The position numbers were made by a program, and so were the translations under genes. From the NCBI GenBank assembly GCA_964236445.1, contig CAXSDR010000008.1, forward strand, positions 1 to 52,973: a stretch of 52,973 bases of DNA, read 5' to 3'. Shown one piece after another: positions 50,195 to 52,973 of the stretch. The DNA is from CAXSDR01 sp964236445. GTDB taxonomy: Bacteria; Actinomycetota; Actinomycetes; Motilibacterales; Motilibacteraceae. A model generated the notes under the pieces. The model was not told where the DNA came from. It ran no database searches and worked only from the letters and a program-made list of their open reading frames with translations. Numbering within the stretch: position 1 is the first letter of the stretch; each line of letters opens with the position of its first letter.

Positions 50195-50216
50195 TCTCTA
50201 GCGACATTCCTAGAGA
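50195..50216. repeat. Perfect inverted repeat TCTCTAG-N8-CTAGAGA
   Basis: TCTCTAG (50195-50201) and CTAGAGA (50210-50216) are perfect inverse copies around an 8-nt spacer in the 101-bp gap before the phosphodiesterase gene. The AT content is higher than around it. A dimeric repressor site and a terminator for the methyltransferase gene are both possible. Confidence 0.4.
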
Positions 50217-50271
50217 AGAGTCGACGCCGAGATAGACCCCCTCGGCGGTCCCATCGCGACACACTGGACGC

Positions 50272-51093
50272 GTGCGCCGTATGCCGCAGGTCGTCGCCCA
50301 CCGCGGCGCGTCCGAGGATGTCGCCGAGCACACGCTGTCGGCCTACGAGCACGCCATCGCGTGTGGTGCCGGCGCACTGGAGGCCGACGTACGCCTCACC
50401 CGTGACGGGCACCTCGTCTGCGTGCACGACCGGCGCGTGGACCGCACCTCGGACGGTCGCGGACCCGTGAGCACCCTGGAGCTGGCCGAACTGGCCCAGC
50501 TCGACTTCGCCTCGTGGCGGACGGCCGCCGAGCGCACGCGGTTCGTGGCCGACCCTGACGAGGCACCCGACTCCGATGCCGGCGCAGCGAGCCGGATCCT
50601 CACGCTGCGCCGGCTGTGCGAGGTCGTGGCCGACTGCGACCGGCGCGTCGAGCTGGCCATCGAGACCAAGCACCCGACGCGTTATGCCGGACTCGTCGAG
50701 CGACGACTCGTCGCGCTTCTCGAGCACTTCGGCTGGGCCGGGCCGCGCTCCTCCCAGCCCGCGCCGGTCCGGGTCATGAGCTTCTCGCCGGTGTCGCTGC
50801 GCCGGATGCACCGGCTCGCACCCGAGCTGCCCACCGTGGCGCTGATGACGCGCATCCCGGTCGTACGCGACGCCGTGCTAGCGCCGTGGATCCGTGCCGT
50901 CGGTCCCGGGATCGACGGGCTCCGAGACGCACCCGCGTTCGTGGACCGCATGCACGACCGGGGACGCGAGGTGCACGTCTGGACGGTGGACCGCCGCGAC
51001 GACATCGCCCTGTGCCTCGACCTCGGTGTCGAAGCGATCATCACGAACCGGCCCGCCTCGGTCCTCGAGCACATCGACAGGTACCCGTCCTGA
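50272..51093 (+). CDS. Glycerophosphodiester phosphodiesterase family protein
   Basis: A 273-residue TIM-barrel enzyme that hydrolyses glycerophosphodiesters to glycerol-3-phosphate and an alcohol, and may take part in lipid or teichoic-acid turnover. Active-site elements are intact: VAHRGASEDVAEHTLSAY (catalytic His-Arg), GALEADVRLTRDGHLVCVHD (metal-binding Glu/Asp and the second His), VELAIETKHP, VMSFSP, and HVWTVDRRDDIALCLDLGVEAIITNRP at the end of the barrel. There is no signal peptide, so it is cytosolic. The start is GTG; CACACT 6 nt upstream is a weak leaderless -10 candidate. Confidence 0.92.
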   Translation: MRRMPQVVAHRGASEDVAEHTLSAYEHAIACGAGALEADVRLTRDGHLVCVHDRRVDRTSDGRGPVSTLELAELAQLDFASWRTAAERTRFVADPDEAPDSDAGAASRILTLRRLCEVVADCDRRVELAIETKHPTRYAGLVERRLVALLEHFGWAGPRSSQPAPVRVMSFSPVSLRRMHRLAPELPTVALMTRIPVVRDAVLAPWIRAVGPGIDGLRDAPAFVDRMHDRGREVHVWTVDRRDDIALCLDLGVEAIITNRPASVLEHIDRYPS

Positions 51094-51188
51094 GCCGCTC
51101 GGGCGCCCGGACAGGCTGCGACACCGTTTACTGAGACACAACGCTGGGTAGTCGGCCGGTGACCAGAACGAACTGGTCTGGAGGCTCG

Positions 51189-51743
51189 ATGTATTCCGCA
51201 CCCGGAAACCCGCAGTTGTGCCACGCCTCGACCGTGCGCACCATCGTCATCTCCCACAGCTCCGGCTCCATCCACGAGGTCCGCGAAGCGGCCGCCCTCG
51301 ACCTCTGCCGCGGGCGCGACGCCCTCGCCGTCTCAGCGGAGCTCGTCGACGACGTGGTCCTCGTGATCTCCGAGCTCGCCAGCAATGCGCTCAGGCATGC
51401 GTCTGCCCTGCCCACAGGCGGGACCCGTGTCACCTGGAGCGTCACGCCCACCGCGGTGCTCGTCAGCGTCACCGACGGCGGGGGCAGCACCCGTCCGCAT
51501 GTCGCGCGCGCGTCGAGCTCGGGCACCGGTGGACGGGGCCTGAGCATCGTGCGGACCCTGGCCTCCGACTGGGGCGTCGCCGAAGCAGGCGGCGAGGTGA
51601 CGGTGTGGGCGGCGGTCGACCGGCGCGCCGGCGGGGCAGCCGGGGCGCCAGCATCGCCGAAGTCGTCACAGCAGGCGTGGGCACACGTCATCGACCTGTC
51701 GCAACGGACGACCAGCGGCACCCCCCTCGCGCGAGGCGCCTGA
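51189..51743 (+). CDS. Anti-sigma-type ATP-binding protein (HATPase_c_2)
   Basis: A 184-residue GHKL kinase-fold protein of the RsbW/SpoIIAB type. The N-box VVLVISELASNALRHA and the G-boxes VTDGGGS and GTGGRGLSIVRTLASDWGV are all present; the ATP-lid is short. The C-terminal 45 residues are Ala/Ser-rich and unconserved. ATG at 51189 has TGGAGG 6 nt upstream; a GTG 30 bp before is less likely. Relatives bind a sigma factor or phosphorylate an anti-anti-sigma factor. Neither partner is adjacent, a common situation for these small actinomycete regulators. Confidence 0.88.
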   Translation: MYSAPGNPQLCHASTVRTIVISHSSGSIHEVREAAALDLCRGRDALAVSAELVDDVVLVISELASNALRHASALPTGGTRVTWSVTPTAVLVSVTDGGGSTRPHVARASSSGTGGRGLSIVRTLASDWGVAEAGGEVTVWAAVDRRAGGAAGAPASPKSSQQAWAHVIDLSQRTTSGTPLARGA

Positions 51744-51766
51744 GCTGCTTCGGGCACCCTGTCGTC

Positions 51767-52759
51767 GTGGTCTCTCCCTCTGCTCCCCTGTCCGACACCC
51801 CGCTCGCCGCCATCGACGACAGCGAAGTTCCTGTGGTCTCCCCTCGGCACACGTGTCCCTGTGGCAGCGGCCGGCGCTACAAGTCCTGCCACGGCCGGGG
51901 TGCAGCTCGCGAGGTCGTACGCCTCGTGGGCCGCCCGTTCGCCGGCCTCCCGGGCGAGTGCGACTGGGTCGCGCTGCGCGAGATCGTCCCAGCGGCCACG
52001 ATGCGGCTGCAGCTCGCCGGAGGTCGGCTCGACCCGGGCTCCGACGTCGATCCGGGCGCGATCTACGCCGTCACGCTGCTGCCCATGGCCTGGCCGGCAC
52101 TGCGCCATGCCGACGGACGCGTGCTGCTGGGTCTGCAGGTGGCCGGTGGCTCGGGTGACGCCAGTCGCGACCTGGCCGCCGCCCTCGAGCTGGCGGTCGC
52201 CGCTCCCGTGGGCACCCCGGTCGCGCCACCGGCCCTGCCCGGCAACGGCCCGCGTCTGCAGGACCTGCTCGACCTCACTGCTGACGTCGAGGTCGTCGTC
52301 ACCGACGGGTTCGACTTCTGGCTCGATGCCGACGTCGACCTCGAGTCCAGCGGCACCGACGTGCGTACGTCGCTGGAGCAGGCGAACGCCAACGTCGTGC
52401 CGACGGTCCGGCTTTGCGGCGTCGACGCCGCCTACTGGTGCCGGATGGGCGAGCGCGAGCACCTGCGCTGGGTGCTGCCGCACGAGGAGGAGGCGCTGCT
52501 CGACGCCTTGGCGCGGCTGCGGGCGGGCGGTCGTGACGGCCTGCTCCCCGGTGGTCGCCTGGTGGGTACCTTCCGGGCGCACGGCCTGGTCGTGCCGGTG
52601 TGGGACCTGCCCGCGGGCACGGGTGCCGAGGCCCTGACAGAACCGGCTGCGGCCTTCCAGACAGCGCTGCACGACGTCCTCGCCGACCCGAGGCCACTGA
52701 CCGGCGACGAGCGCCGATCGCGGGCCGGTCTGACCGCGCGGCAGGTGACGTTGCGTTGA
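51767..52759 (+). CDS. DUF5926 family protein with SEC-C motif
   Basis: A 330-residue cytosolic protein. A SEC-C zinc motif, CPCGSGRRYKSCHG, lies near residue 30, after a disordered start. The rest (EVVRLVGRPFAGLPGECDWVALREIVPAAT, VTLLPMAWPALRHADGRVLLGLQ, YWCRMGEREHLRWVLPHEEEALLDALARL) is the DUF5926 pattern seen in actinobacteria. GTG at 51767 is the only reasonable start between the upstream stop and the motif. SEC-C motifs bind zinc and often contact the ribosome or SecB; a role here is not established. It lies 23 bp after the anti-sigma-type gene, so co-transcription is likely. Confidence 0.88.
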   Translation: MVSPSAPLSDTPLAAIDDSEVPVVSPRHTCPCGSGRRYKSCHGRGAAREVVRLVGRPFAGLPGECDWVALREIVPAATMRLQLAGGRLDPGSDVDPGAIYAVTLLPMAWPALRHADGRVLLGLQVAGGSGDASRDLAAALELAVAAPVGTPVAPPALPGNGPRLQDLLDLTADVEVVVTDGFDFWLDADVDLESSGTDVRTSLEQANANVVPTVRLCGVDAAYWCRMGEREHLRWVLPHEEEALLDALARLRAGGRDGLLPGGRLVGTFRAHGLVVPVWDLPAGTGAEALTEPAAAFQTALHDVLADPRPLTGDERRSRAGLTARQVTLR

Positions 52760-52929
52760 TGTCCGCAGCAGGACGGCGGCGACCTGCGTTTGCCGCCGCC
52801 GCTGTGACCAGCGTCGACGTCGGTCGACCTCTCCCGCATCGGTGACTGTCAGTAGTCGCACAGATACATGTTTGGCAATGCAAGCACCCGCTTTTCACCC
52901 GAGTCCCTCGGCCGGTATGGTTCCGCTCA

Positions 52930-52973
52930 CGGCCCGGGCGCTGCTGCATCCCCCGTCTGCAGCGCCCGGGCCG
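52930..52973 (+). terminator. Strong hairpin at the right end
   Basis: CGGCCCGGGCGCTGC (52930-52944) and its exact inverse (52959-52973) give a 15-bp perfect stem with a 14-nt loop, 170 bp after the DUF5926 stop. The window ends at the stem, so a U-run cannot be checked. The 170 bp in between hold no recognisable gene. Confidence 0.6.

Noticed and set aside
51128..52861. 577-codon open frame on the minus strand
   Set aside because: It is antisense to two clear genes (anti-sigma-type ATPase and DUF5926) and arises from GC-rich codon bias; its product has no domain pattern.
1..52973. CRISPR arrays, tRNA and rRNA genes
   Set aside because: I looked for regular repeat-spacer blocks, tRNA arms with CCA-type ends and rRNA core sequences and saw none; a short degenerate tRNA could be missed without a covariance search.

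Overview
The window is GC-rich chromosomal DNA from a high-GC Gram-positive bacterium (Actinomycetota). The signs are GC-rich third codon positions, many GTG and TTG starts, repeated ATGA/GTGA stop-start overlaps, Tat-type leaders, several genes that look leaderless (a TANNNT box 6-7 nt before the start codon), and families typical of actinomycetes (DUF4012, DUF5926 with a SEC-C motif). I cannot assign a genus. No rRNA, tRNA or CRISPR array was recognised. The + strand is read left to right; start choices that change the protein length are explained in each entry.

Left flank (1-12.0 kb). A ParA-type ATPase is coupled to an AlbA_2/Schlafen-type ATP-binding protein. Next to them is a decayed YefM/YoeB-like toxin-antitoxin remnant. 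These are followed by a Tat-exported DUF1501/DUF1800 pair, a signal peptidase I gene broken by a one-base deletion beside its catalytic serine, a small secreted protein, a polytopic membrane protein, a secreted CAP-domain/peptidoglycan-binding protein, an Fpg/Nei DNA glycosylase, a DUF4012 membrane protein and a rhodanese-like protein.

Centre (12.0-47.2 kb). This is a cell-surface polysaccharide locus. It holds all four dTDP-L-rhamnose genes (rfbCA divergent from rfbBD), gmd and a GDP-L-fucose synthase 14 kb apart, a UDP-glucuronate decarboxylase-like enzyme, and a second fucose-synthase paralogue that lacks the epimerising cysteine. It also encodes a WecG/TagA/CpsF glycosyltransferase, about eight other glycosyltransferases, a Wzx flippase, a complete Wzm/Wzt ABC exporter with a C-terminal sugar-binding-type domain, a Wzy-like polymerase and two paralogous ligase-like membrane proteins. 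A GtrA/GtrB-like/DUF6311 group suggests undecaprenol-linked side-branch glycosylation on the outer face of the membrane. FkbM-type and class I methyltransferases probably decorate the chain. A degraded IS630-type transposase at 36.8 kb and frequent strand switching point to modular assembly. Genes for the initiating phosphoglycosyltransferase, Wzz-type length control, GDP-mannose synthesis and UDP-glucose dehydrogenase are not in the window and must lie elsewhere if these pathways run.

Right flank (47.2-53.0 kb). An AAA ATPase with a textbook leaderless promoter is followed by a GNAT/FemAB-like protein, a methyltransferase, a glycerophosphodiester phosphodiesterase, an anti-sigma-type ATP-binding protein and a DUF5926 SEC-C protein. 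A strong hairpin closes the window.

The observations most worth a second look are the ParA/AlbA_2 pair beside a toxin-antitoxin relic, the Cys-less fucose-synthase paralogue, the two matching ligase-like proteins at opposite ends of the locus, the broken signal peptidase, the split gtr-like module, and the repeated leaderless promoter layout.
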